Positions 32,923-41,310 of a stretch of DNA of 64,000 nucleotides are shown here, piece by piece. The stretch's first letter is position 1. Every line of letters begins with the position of its first letter. Under the pieces are notes generated by a model, which saw only the letters and a program-made list of their open reading frames with translations, was not told the origin of the DNA and did not search any database. The stretch is from an uncultured Metabacillus sp. Its GTDB lineage: Bacteria > Bacillota > Bacilli > Bacillales > Bacillaceae. Made by a program: the position numbers and the translations under genes. The stretch covers positions 62,001-126,000 of the forward strand of contig NZ_CANNCR010000003.1 in assembly GCF_947503125.1 (NCBI RefSeq). Reading direction: 5' to 3'.

Positions 32923-35324
32923 CCTTCTTCCTCCCTTTTTACATTCAGGCGTATCATGCCATAAATACCTAACGAGGCAATGCCCAAAACGGTAATTTCA
33001 AACAATGTATCAAAACCTCTAAAATCGACGAGGATGACATTTACCATGTTTTTCCCCCCAGCAAGCTTATAGCTGTTTTCAATAAAATAGCTTGCAATGG
33101 TGTCTGTAACACGCTGACTGTTGGCTGACAATGCGATCAATGTCACAATCGTTCCTACCCCTAAGGAAATGATCAGGTTCGTCATTCTAAACCGAAGCTT
33201 TTTCTCCTTCTTCTTAAACTCTGGTAAATGATAAAAGCAAAGTAAGAACAGAGCAACTGAAACGGTTTCAATACATAATTGAGTAAGAGCTAGATCCGGA
33301 GCTCTAAATAAAACGAAAAAGAGTGCTAACGAATACCCAACTGATCCAAGGGCAATGATTGCTGTTAAACGGGATTTAGAAAATAAAACAGTGATCGTTC
33401 CAATGATCATTACCGCAGCAAGAACCGCTTCATAAATTCCCACAGGTGCCGTGCCTTTTAGCGAAAAAGAAAATCCTTGTTTCAAGATAAGCGCAGTTCC
33501 TAAAATAACGATAAAAAATGTAAAGATATAAACTAAATAATCCCGAATAAATCCTGTCATATAGAATTTTGTTATTCCTAGAGAGGATTTATCAAGACGA
33601 TATAAGGCTCGGTCATATCCTTTATTTAATGTAAGCTTTTCTGGAACGATGCGATAAACGCCGCGCCATTTTGTCAATGTGAAATAGCCCAGTGCTCCCA
33701 GCAAGACTACACCAATCGTCATATAGAGCTCAGGTGTAGGGCCGTGCCACTGGCTTAGATGAACATGGAAATGTCCACCGTCCCTAAGTAAGTTTGGCAA
33801 AATGGAAGCCATGGCAGGTTCTATAATCGTGTACGCTAAAATGTTAGGGAAGAAAAAGAAAATAATCACAAGCGACGCTAATATAATCGGTGAAATCAGC
33901 ATCCCGATTGGCGCCTCATGCGGCTTTTTCTCAAGCTTCTCAGGCTGATATTTCCCGGTAAATGTTTTAAACACAAGAACCATGCTGTATATGAATGTAA
34001 AGATGCTTCCGACCCAAGCGATAATCGGGAATAAAAGCCCGATCGTTTCAGCATTAAAAAAGTCCATTTCAAGAACATGAAGCATACTAGTAAAGAACAT
34101 CTCTTTACTCAAAAATCCATTAAATGGCGGCAAGCCTGCCATTGAGAAGGCCCCGATTATTGAAATTGTAAAGGTAATCGGCATTAGACTCATTAGACCG
34201 CCAAGCTTCCGAATATCACGCGTACCTGTTTCATGATCGATAATTCCTACGACCATAAATAAGCTTCCCTTAAATGTAGCATGGTTGATTAAATGGAAGA
34301 TCGCTGCGAGTGTTGCGACGATAAAAAGATTATCATCAATTGAATCTAGTGCGATGGCAGCAGATCCGACACCAAGCATGGACATAATCATCCCGAGTTG
34401 ACTTACGGTTGAAAACGCTAAAATTCCCTTTAAATCTGTTTGTTTAACAGCATGGAAAGAGCCCCAGAACATCGTGAAGATCCCAAATGCCGAAACAATC
34501 CAAAACCATTCAGGTGTTCCTGCGAATACAGGGCTGAATCTGGCAACTAAATAAATTCCGGCTTTTACCATTGTTGCAGAGTGTAAATAGGCACTAACAG
34601 GTGTAGGCGCCTCCATAGCATCTGGCAGCCAGATATAAAAAGGGAACTGTGCAGACTTCGTAAATGCCCCAAATAAAATCAAAATTAATGCAGGGATGAA
34701 CAAGTCATGTTGAGTGATTTCAGGCACTTGTCCAATGATTTCTCTAATACTAAAGGAATTTGTCATGATATAAAGCATAATGAATCCGCCAAGCATAAGC
34801 AGTCCGCCAAAAATCGTAATGAACATCGATTTTTGTGCACCATAGCGGGATTTCTCACGCTTATACCAGTACCCAATCAAGAGAAAGGAGGAAAGGGAGG
34901 TGAATTCCCAAAACGTATACAGAACAATTACGTTATCTGATAGGACAACACCTAGCATAGCACCCATGAACAGTAACAAATAAACGTAAAACGTATGTAA
35001 TTGCTCTTTATCTTTTGATAGATAATAAATCGAATATAAAATAACAAGTGCACCAATTCCTGTGATGAGCAATGCAAAAAGCAAGCCTAAGCCATCTATG
35101 TATGCAGTAAAATTAATGCCAAGAGAAGGAATCCAATTGGCTGTAGAGATGACTGGCTGACCGTTCATTGTCGTGTTTATATATTGGAAAAAATAGATAA
35201 AAAGTAGAATTGGTAAAACCAATACGAACCAGCCTGTATGAACTCTATTGAATAATTTATACAGGATTGGAACAAGTATGGCTATTAAAAATGGTGATAA
35301 AATGGCCAAATGTAATAATGTCAT
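32919..35324 (-). CDS. mrpA: MrpA, large Na+/H+ antiporter subunit
   Basis: 801 aa with about 20 hydrophobic segments. The first 500 residues are NuoL-like: FWEFTSLSSFLLIGYWYKR, FTKSAQFPFYIWLPDAMEAPTPVSAYLHSATMVKAGIY with membrane-buried Glu/Lys, and HLINHATFKGSLFMVVG. The C-terminal part has the MrpA-specific NuoJ-like and MnhB-like extension (DLALTQLCIETVSVALFLL). First gene of the operon; AAGGGGG precedes the ATG. The system exchanges internal Na+ for external H+ and matters for alkali, salt and sporulation. Confidence 0.96.
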   Translation of the reverse strand: MTLLHLAILSPFLIAILVPILYKLFNRVHTGWFVLVLPILLFIYFFQYINTTMNGQPVISTANWIPSLGINFTAYIDGLGLLFALLITGIGALVILYSIYYLSKDKEQLHTFYVYLLLFMGAMLGVVLSDNVIVLYTFWEFTSLSSFLLIGYWYKREKSRYGAQKSMFITIFGGLLMLGGFIMLYIMTNSFSIREIIGQVPEITQHDLFIPALILILFGAFTKSAQFPFYIWLPDAMEAPTPVSAYLHSATMVKAGIYLVARFSPVFAGTPEWFWIVSAFGIFTMFWGSFHAVKQTDLKGILAFSTVSQLGMIMSMLGVGSAAIALDSIDDNLFIVATLAAIFHLINHATFKGSLFMVVGIIDHETGTRDIRKLGGLMSLMPITFTISIIGAFSMAGLPPFNGFLSKEMFFTSMLHVLEMDFFNAETIGLLFPIIAWVGSIFTFIYSMVLVFKTFTGKYQPEKLEKKPHEAPIGMLISPIILASLVIIFFFFPNILAYTIIEPAMASILPNLLRDGGHFHVHLSQWHGPTPELYMTIGVVLLGALGYFTLTKWRGVYRIVPEKLTLNKGYDRALYRLDKSSLGITKFYMTGFIRDYLVYIFTFFIVILGTALILKQGFSFSLKGTAPVGIYEAVLAAVMIIGTITVLFSKSRLTAIIALGSVGYSLALFFVLFRAPDLALTQLCIETVSVALFLLCFYHLPEFKKKEKKLRFRMTNLIISLGVGTIVTLIALSANSQRVTDTIASYFIENSYKLAGGKNMVNVILVDFRGFDTLFEITVLGIASLGIYGMIRLNVKREEEG

Positions 35325-35532
35325 TTTTTAACCCCCTTACAGTATTGGCGTTATTTGGTAAATGATCTGGTTGCTGCTTTACTAATTTATTATGTTCTAG
35401 AATGCAGATTGGTATGAAATCGTCACCTGAAATGTCCATTTCAAGTTCATATGAACATAAAAATGATAACAAATTTCTGTGAACTTGTATATTCTTAAGA
35501 TTAAAGAGCATCCTAAATCTTGAGGTGATTTC

Positions 35533-35760
35533 ATGCAAAAAATGAAGCTTCTTGTCGCTGGATGCTTGTTTTCATGCATGTTTGGCAGCGGATGGTTTCT
35601 AAATGAAAAAATCAAAAGAGAATATGTTGATTCGATAATAGAGGGAGAGTCAACTATTCAACTTATTAATACAGAGGCAGAAGTTGAATTTTTACTTCAG
35701 GAAGAAAAAGTATTTGAAAAATTTAAACCACGGGAATATGTTCGGATCGTTACCCGGTAA
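35533..35760 (+). CDS. Small membrane-anchored protein, 75 aa
   Basis: TTGAGGTGAT is 6 nt before the ATG. The product begins MQKMKLLVAGCLFSCMFGSG (a short N-terminal hydrophobic signal or anchor) and continues with a charged helical tail ending REYVRIVTR. Divergent from mrpA with about 210 bp between. In B. subtilis a similarly placed small gene (yufS) sits beside mrpA; I cannot confirm homology. Confidence 0.6.
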   Translation: MQKMKLLVAGCLFSCMFGSGWFLNEKIKREYVDSIIEGESTIQLINTEAEVEFLLQEEKVFEKFKPREYVRIVTR

Positions 35761-35895
35761 ACAGGATGTAAACATAGAAGCATTCTGTTTTTATAGGTAC
35801 ATATTCATAGAAACTGTAAAAATTTACTTGTCAAATAGAGAATTCTACCTCATAATTATGAAGATGAAAAATCAAAGATAATTTGAGGAATGAAA

Positions 35896-36453
35896 ATGAA
35901 AAATACATATTTTACTAGTTACTTTCCACTTATTACGATTTTATTATTCAGTACATCCTTGTCGATTGCGACCGTTATGGCGGTGATCGATTATCTGCAG
36001 ATTTTTGGAATCTATGAAGGTATGCTAGAGTTTTTTTCGAATAATGGAATTAAACTGGCTTTATTTATTTTATTTGCGCTGCTCTATTTTATGGTTTTTT
36101 CAGCATTAAAATTAATTGCAAACACAGTCACCGAGCTTTCCCTTTTATTTTTCTCGAAGGATGTTACAGGTGAGAATCTTTCAAAAATAAGAGGCGGTTC
36201 AGCCATCTACTTGATCGCAGGAGCACTATCTCTAGCTGCAATTCAATTCCCATTAGTGATTGTAGCGATCTTTCTTGTAGCAACAGGCTGTTACTTTGTC
36301 TATATTGTCTACAAAATCAGTAACTCGCTCACTTCCTTTTCTTTGATCGGCTTGGTTTTGTTTCATGTCCTATTTTGGTTTATTTTTCTATTAGGAACGA
36401 TGTATTTATGCTTTAGATTGTATAACAGTATAATGGCAAGTTTGCCGGTTTAG
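35896..36453 (+). CDS. yufK: YufK-like multipass membrane protein (DUF5366)
   Basis: 185 aa starting at the ATG 35896 (TTGAGGA 8 nt upstream). Five or six hydrophobic segments with MAVIDYLQIFGIYEGMLEFF and a short loop SKDVTGENLSKIRGG. Matches YufK/DUF5366 in length, topology and position before yuxK. Function unknown. Confidence 0.82.
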   Translation: MKNTYFTSYFPLITILLFSTSLSIATVMAVIDYLQIFGIYEGMLEFFSNNGIKLALFILFALLYFMVFSALKLIANTVTELSLLFFSKDVTGENLSKIRGGSAIYLIAGALSLAAIQFPLVIVAIFLVATGCYFVYIVYKISNSLTSFSLIGLVLFHVLFWFIFLLGTMYLCFRLYNSIMASLPV

Positions 36454-36487
36454 AGGCGGTTGCGGCGGATATCATTAGAAAAGAATT

Positions 36488-36860
36488 CGTTGACAAAATC
36501 AGAATAGTGCCGATATATTCTGAAATTCGCTGATAAAATCAGAATAACGCCGATATATTCTGAAATTCGCCGATAAAATTAGAATAACGCCGATATATTC
36601 TGAAATTCGCTGATAAAATCAGAATAACGCCGATATATTCTGAAATTCGCCGATAAAATTAAAATAACGCCGATATATTCTGAAATTCGCTGATAAAATC
36701 AGAATAACGCCGATATATTCTGAAATTCGCCGATAAAATCAGAATAACGCCGATATATTCTGAAATCCGCCGATAAAATCAGAAAAACGCTGATATAAAT
36801 TGAAATCCGCTGATAAAAACAGAAAAGCGCCGATATAATTCGAAATCCGCCGATAAAATG
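36488..36860. repeat. Tandem 40-nt (2 x 20 nt) repeat array B
   Basis: About 9.3 direct copies of a 40-nt unit (starts at 36488, 36528, 36568 and so on), degenerating at the right end. Each unit is two 20-mers, CGCCGATATATTCTGAAATT and CGCTGATAAAATCAGAATAA. TCAGAATA and TATTCTGA in each unit form an 8-bp hairpin with a 9-nt loop. There are no unique spacers, so it is not CRISPR. On the minus strand the 20-mers start TATCRGCG, as in arrays A and C. Confidence 0.92.
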
Positions 36861-36869
36861 ATAAGCATT

Positions 36870-36907
36870 AAAAAGATGGAGCTGACATAAAGTCGCTCCA
36901 TCTTTTT
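36870..36907. terminator. Terminator of the yuxK-pbpD transcript
   Basis: AAAAAGATGGAGC / GCTCCATCTTTTT with a 12-nt loop; T-runs on both strands. Confidence 0.87.
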
Positions 36908-36908
36908 C

Positions 36909-37316
36909 TCATGATAAAAATCGTTTCCGAACTTCAGGGGAAGGAATCATGCATTGGTCGCTTTTCCCAAACCATTTATAGCGATTTTTCGCTACAAAAT
37001 TGTAGAGAGCGTCTCTAAGCGGTTTTGGAACAATGATGAACAAGGAGCATAATGTCCAAAGCCCTCCAAATTCTTTGCATACTTGGATGGCAGCTGTTGA
37101 TTTTTGATAGCAAGTGTTATTTTTGATAAGAACGAAGCTGTCAAAATCATGTAAAGGAAGATTGTGCTTTTTTAGCAGTTCTTGCCCAATAGGTGATTGA
37201 AGGGCCGCAAACTTAAATTTTCCCTGTTTATCATGCCGAATAACAAATTGAACCGAATGATTGCAAAAATGACATACCCCATCAAAAAGCAATATGCGTT
37301 CATCTGAAATGTTCAT
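36909..37316 (-). CDS. yuxK: DCC-family thiol-disulfide protein YuxK
   Basis: 135 aa of DUF393 (DCC family). The N-terminal ILLFDGVCHFCNHSVQFVIRHD contains the defining D-x-x-C-x-x-C motif; CYQKSTAAIQV and a basic KNRYKWFG segment complete the pattern. A thioredoxin-like redox role is presumed. It lies 14 nt after pbpD on the same strand, so they form an operon. Confidence 0.92.
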   Translation of the reverse strand: MNISDERILLFDGVCHFCNHSVQFVIRHDKQGKFKFAALQSPIGQELLKKHNLPLHDFDSFVLIKNNTCYQKSTAAIQVCKEFGGLWTLCSLFIIVPKPLRDALYNFVAKNRYKWFGKSDQCMIPSPEVRKRFLS

Positions 37317-37330
37317 TTACAGCCTTCTTT

Positions 37331-39175
37331 CTATTTCATGATATCTCTCCAAATCAGCAGTTGAGGTCCTTGGTCATAAAGATTGCTAACATTACCAGCC
37401 TGATCTTTTCCAACCCAAACACCTGCTGTGTATCGATCTGTTAAGCCGACAAACCAAAGGTCGCGATAGTCACTGGATGTGCCAGTTTTTCCGCCGACAT
37501 ATTCGCTACTAACGGCCGCCTTCTGTCCTGTTCCACTTTTTACAACAGCAGCTAAAAGCTTGCGCATTTGATCATTTGTCGTTTCCTTCCAAACTCGAAC
37601 AGGATTTTCCTTCCATTCATAGAGCGTTTTTCCAGATAAGTCGGTGACTTTATGTATCGCATGATTTTCAACATAAAGTCCATTATTAGCAAATGCTGTA
37701 TAGGCCCCGGTTATTTCTAACGGTGAAATGTCAAGAGCACCTAATGCTGCTGATAGTTCATAATCATTTTGTAATAAAGCAGAAAATCCAAATGGCTCTA
37801 AGTAGGATAAACCTGTATCAATTCCTATTTTATCTAGCATGCGTACCGCTGCAGTATTATATGAATATTTTAAGGCTGTTTCGAGGCTCACCATCCCATA
37901 ATTCTTTTTACTATAATTTTCCGGACAGTAATCAGCTTTACAGAAAGCTCCTGCGTCAATCTTAGAATTTGCTGTTGCCCCGGTTAAATCAATATAAGGT
38001 GCATAATCAAGCAAAGGTTTTATCGCAGAACCCGGATGGCGATATGCTTGATATGCTCGATGGAACGAGTACTTTTTATAGTCCTTTCCGCCAGAAAGGG
38101 CAACAATCTTATGTGATTGATGATCAATTACTGCCGCTGCACCCTGCACTCGGTCAGAAGGTATATGCTGCTCGAGTGCGTTATCAAGCTTCGTTTGTAT
38201 GGACGAATCTAATGCTGTATGAATAATAATCCCTTTGCTTATGATGTCGTTAACTCGTTCTGAAAGCTGTTTTTCGATTTGCTCTTTGTTTTGTGATTTA
38301 GCAAGCTTTTTAGCATAGCCTTCTTTTTCTGAAATTAATTGTTTTAATTCTTCATGAACAAACGTAACATAATCAGGATAACTATCCACTTTTTTGTTAA
38401 TTGAAAGAGTAATAGGGTAGTGGACAGCTTCTTCCATTTCCTGTTTTGAAATGGTCCCGGTTTGATAAAGCAGGCTTAACAGGCGCTCTTGGCGATCCTT
38501 TGTTTTACCAAAGTTTTTTATTGGGTCATACATGGTTGGGTTATTAGGGATAGCACTGATAAAAACAAGCTCTGCTAAATGAAGCTCTTGGATCTGTCTG
38601 CTAAAATAGAAGGTTGCTGCTGTTCCGATCCCGTACGTGCCGTTTCCAAAATAGATTGCATTTAAATAAGCCTCAAGAATCTGCTCCTTTGTAAAGTTTT
38701 TCTCAAGCTGGTAAGAATAAAGGAGTTCACTCAGCTTGCGGTTATAGGTTTGTTCATGAGATAAATAAACATTACGTGCAAGTTGCTGTGTAATCGTACT
38801 GCCGCCTTGCTCCACAGCTTGATTTTTCGCGTTGATAAAAACGGCTCTCAGCATTCCGGCAGCATCAAACCCAATATGCTCAAAAAATCGTTGATCTTCA
38901 GATGCAATATATAAAACTTTAACAGCCTCAGGTATGTTTTCGTAACGTATATATACCCGATTTTGCTGGTTAGAGGTGATTTCTGAAATCAGCTCTCCTT
39001 CATGATCAAAGATATAACTGTTTTGTGCTAATTCTATTGCTTCGATCGGGATCTTTTTCTCCAAAACAGTCCCTAGTCCTTTAACGGCTTTCGATTCTTT
39101 ACCAGCAGCAAATCCGCTGAAAAGAAAAATTGGCACCATGAGGACAACACAAATCCATCCAAATACACTTCGCAA
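37331..39175 (-). CDS. pbpD: Class A penicillin-binding protein, PbpD type
   Basis: 614 aa. An N-terminal membrane anchor (residues 5-25) is followed by a glycosyltransferase GT51 domain (EDQRFFEHIGFD with the catalytic Glu, GGSTITQQLARN) and a transpeptidase domain with the three penicillin-binding motifs: SAIK (serine nucleophile), SYN, and KTGTSSDYRD near the C-terminus. It polymerises and crosslinks peptidoglycan (PBP4 of B. subtilis). The C-terminus ends soon after the transpeptidase domain, as in PbpD. Confidence 0.94.
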   Translation of the reverse strand: MRSVFGWICVVLMVPIFLFSGFAAGKESKAVKGLGTVLEKKIPIEAIELAQNSYIFDHEGELISEITSNQQNRVYIRYENIPEAVKVLYIASEDQRFFEHIGFDAAGMLRAVFINAKNQAVEQGGSTITQQLARNVYLSHEQTYNRKLSELLYSYQLEKNFTKEQILEAYLNAIYFGNGTYGIGTAATFYFSRQIQELHLAELVFISAIPNNPTMYDPIKNFGKTKDRQERLLSLLYQTGTISKQEMEEAVHYPITLSINKKVDSYPDYVTFVHEELKQLISEKEGYAKKLAKSQNKEQIEKQLSERVNDIISKGIIIHTALDSSIQTKLDNALEQHIPSDRVQGAAAVIDHQSHKIVALSGGKDYKKYSFHRAYQAYRHPGSAIKPLLDYAPYIDLTGATANSKIDAGAFCKADYCPENYSKKNYGMVSLETALKYSYNTAAVRMLDKIGIDTGLSYLEPFGFSALLQNDYELSAALGALDISPLEITGAYTAFANNGLYVENHAIHKVTDLSGKTLYEWKENPVRVWKETTNDQMRKLLAAVVKSGTGQKAAVSSEYVGGKTGTSSDYRDLWFVGLTDRYTAGVWVGKDQAGNVSNLYDQGPQLLIWRDIMK

Positions 39176-39497
39176 TCTAAGTCACACTCTTTCTTAACAA
39201 TTATTCTAGTCTTATCTTAATCTTAATATGTAGTGAAGAATCTGCATGTAAAGTTTCGATAAGTTTTGCCATCACAGTAGGAAAATCCACCTACTAACTT
39301 CATTGTAACCGATTCTTTCCAATTAGCGGAAAAATTTTTTGCATGAAGGAGGAAAACCTTTTATTACTTAATCCAATTGAAAAAATAGACAAGGGATAAT
39401 TCATTATTTTTTGAAAAATTGAAGTTAAATTGGCAGCTCCGATGATATAATAATAGAAACAAACTGTTGACTTTACAAAAAGGAGGGTTGAGATAGT
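39176..39497. other. Divergent promoter region, pbpD / kapD
   Basis: About 320 bp of AT-rich DNA between two divergent genes. It must contain both promoters. No repeat, RNA gene or convincing operator was seen. Confidence 0.5.
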
Positions 39498-40121
39498 ATG
39501 AAGGGACAAGAGCGATTAATTTTTATCGATTTTGAATTTACAATGCCGGAAGGAAAGGCAAAGCCTAAAGGGTTTTATCCAGAAATAATTGAAGTTGGCA
39601 TTGTTTCTGTTTTAAACCATGAAATAGAAGAGCAATTTTCCTCATATGTTAAACCGATGCGATTCCCCTTATTAAGCGAGCGCTGTAAAACCTTTCTAAA
39701 GATCTCTCAAGCTAAAATTGATGAGGGAATTTCCTTTTCAGAACTTCTAAAAACGTTAACAAAATACAATGATCCATCTCCTGCTACTATCATTACTTGG
39801 GGGAACATGGACATGAAGGTATTGCGGCAAAATTGTCAGATGAATGGTGAGGTCTTTCCGTTTACCGGGAATATCAGAGACCTATCAATGGAATATAAAA
39901 AATTTTTTGGTGACCGTAACCAAACTGGCCTGTGGAAGGCGGTGGAGGAATATGGGAAAAAAGCAACAGGTAAGCATCACTGTGCGTTAGATGATGCGTT
40001 AACAACCTATAATATATTTAAGTTGGTTGAAGAGGACAAACGATACTTACAGAAACCAACGCCTCCTACAATTGGTGATAGAATTGATCTAGCGAAGGTA
40101 TTAAATAAGTATGCAACATAA
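39498..40121 (+). CDS. kapD: KapD, DEDDh exonuclease-like inhibitor of KinA pathway
   Basis: 207 aa, starting after AAAGGAGGG. The DnaQ-like fold is complete: FIDFEFTMPE (Asp/Glu), TWGNMDMKVL (Asp) and HHCALDDALTTY (His/Asp). In B. subtilis KapD dampens KinA-dependent entry into sporulation; the catalytic residues imply 3'-5' exonuclease activity, possibly on RNA. Convergent to kapB. Confidence 0.9.
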   Translation: MKGQERLIFIDFEFTMPEGKAKPKGFYPEIIEVGIVSVLNHEIEEQFSSYVKPMRFPLLSERCKTFLKISQAKIDEGISFSELLKTLTKYNDPSPATIITWGNMDMKVLRQNCQMNGEVFPFTGNIRDLSMEYKKFFGDRNQTGLWKAVEEYGKKATGKHHCALDDALTTYNIFKLVEEDKRYLQKPTPPTIGDRIDLAKVLNKYAT

Positions 40122-40154
40122 CCAAACACAGACTATACCATTCATAGATAACAT

Positions 40155-40207
40155 ACTCAATAACAATAGTTGTCGTTTTGGTGTACGAATACTTATTGTT
40201 ATTGAGT
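40155..40207. terminator. Long hairpin between kapD and kapB
   Basis: A perfect 14-bp stem (ACTCAATAACAATA / TATTGTTATTGAGT) with a 25-nt loop lies between the two convergent genes. It lacks a clean T-run but is well placed as a bidirectional terminator. Confidence 0.6.
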
Positions 40208-40219
40208 CATGTTGACCGA

Positions 40220-40609
40220 TTACGCTTTATTGGGGAAGTAATCTGCCTCTAATGAAGAAATCATGGTGAGTGATTTTTGCGCCCATGGGGTATCCATCAC
40301 TTCTAATTCGCTTTTTAGAGCAACAACCGCTTGCTTTAGCGAATCCTCATATTCTGGGATAGATCCATCATAAGGTTTGACCATTTGCTTAGGAATATTT
40401 GTTTGTTCATTGTACGCTAATGCACGTCTTTCATGAAAAAGCTGAACATCTGCTTGTTTTGGATGATGTAAATCGCCTTGTTGCGGATGCTTAAGGACAG
40501 CTTTTACTTTAACCAAATAATGCATTGGACGAATATCCGTAATTTCTCCAATATATTTTCCGGTTTTGTAGATTCCTGTAACGATTTCTCCTAACTTTCT
40601 TTCTTCCAT
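40220..40609 (-). CDS. kapB: KapB, sporulation phosphorelay accessory protein
   Basis: 129 aa. The N-terminal half is a small beta-barrel (GEIVTGIYKTGKYIGEITDIRPMHYLVKV); the rest is helical with YDGSIPEYEDSLKQAVVALKSELE. KapB is needed for KinB-dependent sporulation and is normally co-transcribed with kinB. Here it is about 700 bp downstream of kinB, with a repeat, a hairpin and an opposite-strand gene in between, so it probably has its own promoter. Confidence 0.9.
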   Translation of the reverse strand: MEERKLGEIVTGIYKTGKYIGEITDIRPMHYLVKVKAVLKHPQQGDLHHPKQADVQLFHERRALAYNEQTNIPKQMVKPYDGSIPEYEDSLKQAVVALKSELEVMDTPWAQKSLTMISSLEADYFPNKA

Positions 40610-40770
40610 TTCGCATCAATCCCTTTTCTTCTAATTGTACGAGCTTAATCTATTGTTATCTTAACATGCTAGAATAAAAAAATAATATTGAATGTTTTAT
40701 GAAAAGCAAATACAGCCTAGTGAATCGGAGCAAAACTTGTTATAGTAAGGGTAAGAAAGGTCGTGACAAT

Positions 40771-40971
40771 ATGATCCAATTCATCCCTGTTTTAGGTTTG
40801 TTTTTATATTTTCCGGAAGATAAAACGGAATATATTCCAGCAGGTATTACGATGGCGGTCTTTACCATCTTAGCCTTCATCGCTTTTCGTTTTATCATAA
40901 AGCTATCGAAGAAAGAACAGCAAGAAGTAGACGAGCTGATAAAAAAGTCAGAGCAGAAAGAAAAAAATTAG
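40771..40971 (+). CDS. Small membrane protein, 66 aa
   Basis: The ATG at 40771 (GAAAGG about 11 nt upstream) gives MIQFIPVLGLFLYFPEDKTE, one main membrane helix (ITMAVFTILAFIAFRFII) and a charged coil (KKEQQEVDELIKKSEQKEKN). The ATG at 40699 would add a hydrophilic, unsupported leader. It lies between kapB and kinB on the opposite strand. Family not recognised. Confidence 0.55.
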   Translation: MIQFIPVLGLFLYFPEDKTEYIPAGITMAVFTILAFIAFRFIIKLSKKEQQEVDELIKKSEQKEKN

Positions 40972-40976
40972 GTAAC

Positions 40977-41070
40977 CAAAAAGGTCAGATCCCTAACCAA
41001 ACCACAATATACAAGATCTAAGAAAGTCAGAACTTATATATTGTGATTTTTAGAGGGTCTGACCTTTTTA
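40977..41070 (+). terminator. Two-tier hairpin downstream of the 66-aa gene
   Basis: AAAAGGTCAGATCCCTAA pairs with TTAGAGGGTCTGACCTTTT, and inside it CACAATATA pairs with TATATTGTG. The outer stem is followed by a T-run. Its size and symmetry suggest a small palindromic insertion serving as a terminator. Confidence 0.7.
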
Positions 41071-41090
41071 ATAATACACCAGAATTTATA

Positions 41091-41301
41091 TATTTTCTTA
41101 ACATAGCTTGCGTTTCTGAATTTAGCTCCAGGTGCCATCGGCGAAGCACAGGACGTGCAAGTGCAGTTAAGAGATAAGGCCGCCCTAGTTTTTAACTGCC
41201 TCTAGGGTCTAGTCAAACAGGTATTGAAGGTAAAGAACACCTTCTATTCCTGTTCGCCTTATGCTTGTCGCCGAATGCTAAGCGCCTTGCGCTTTTTTTA
41301 A
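41091..41301. repeat. Dispersed structured repeat R1, copy 2 (with insertion)
   Basis: Shares with copy 1 the left end AGAATTTATATATTTTCTTAAC, the TAGCTCCAGG core, the GAAGGTAAAGAACACCTTC hairpin and the terminal GCGCCTTGCGCTTTTTTT. It carries about 65 extra bases (41144-41210) holding a separate AGTTAAGAG / TTTTAACTG-type stem. Confidence 0.85.
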
Positions 41302-41310
41302 AACAGCTGT

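Noticed and set aside
35325-35532. Minus-strand ORFs between mrpA and the 75-aa gene
   Set aside because: They cross the mrpA promoter region, have no ribosome sites and resemble nothing.
36488-36860. CRISPR array
   Set aside because: The units are directly adjacent with no unique spacers, differ between copies, and no cas gene is near.
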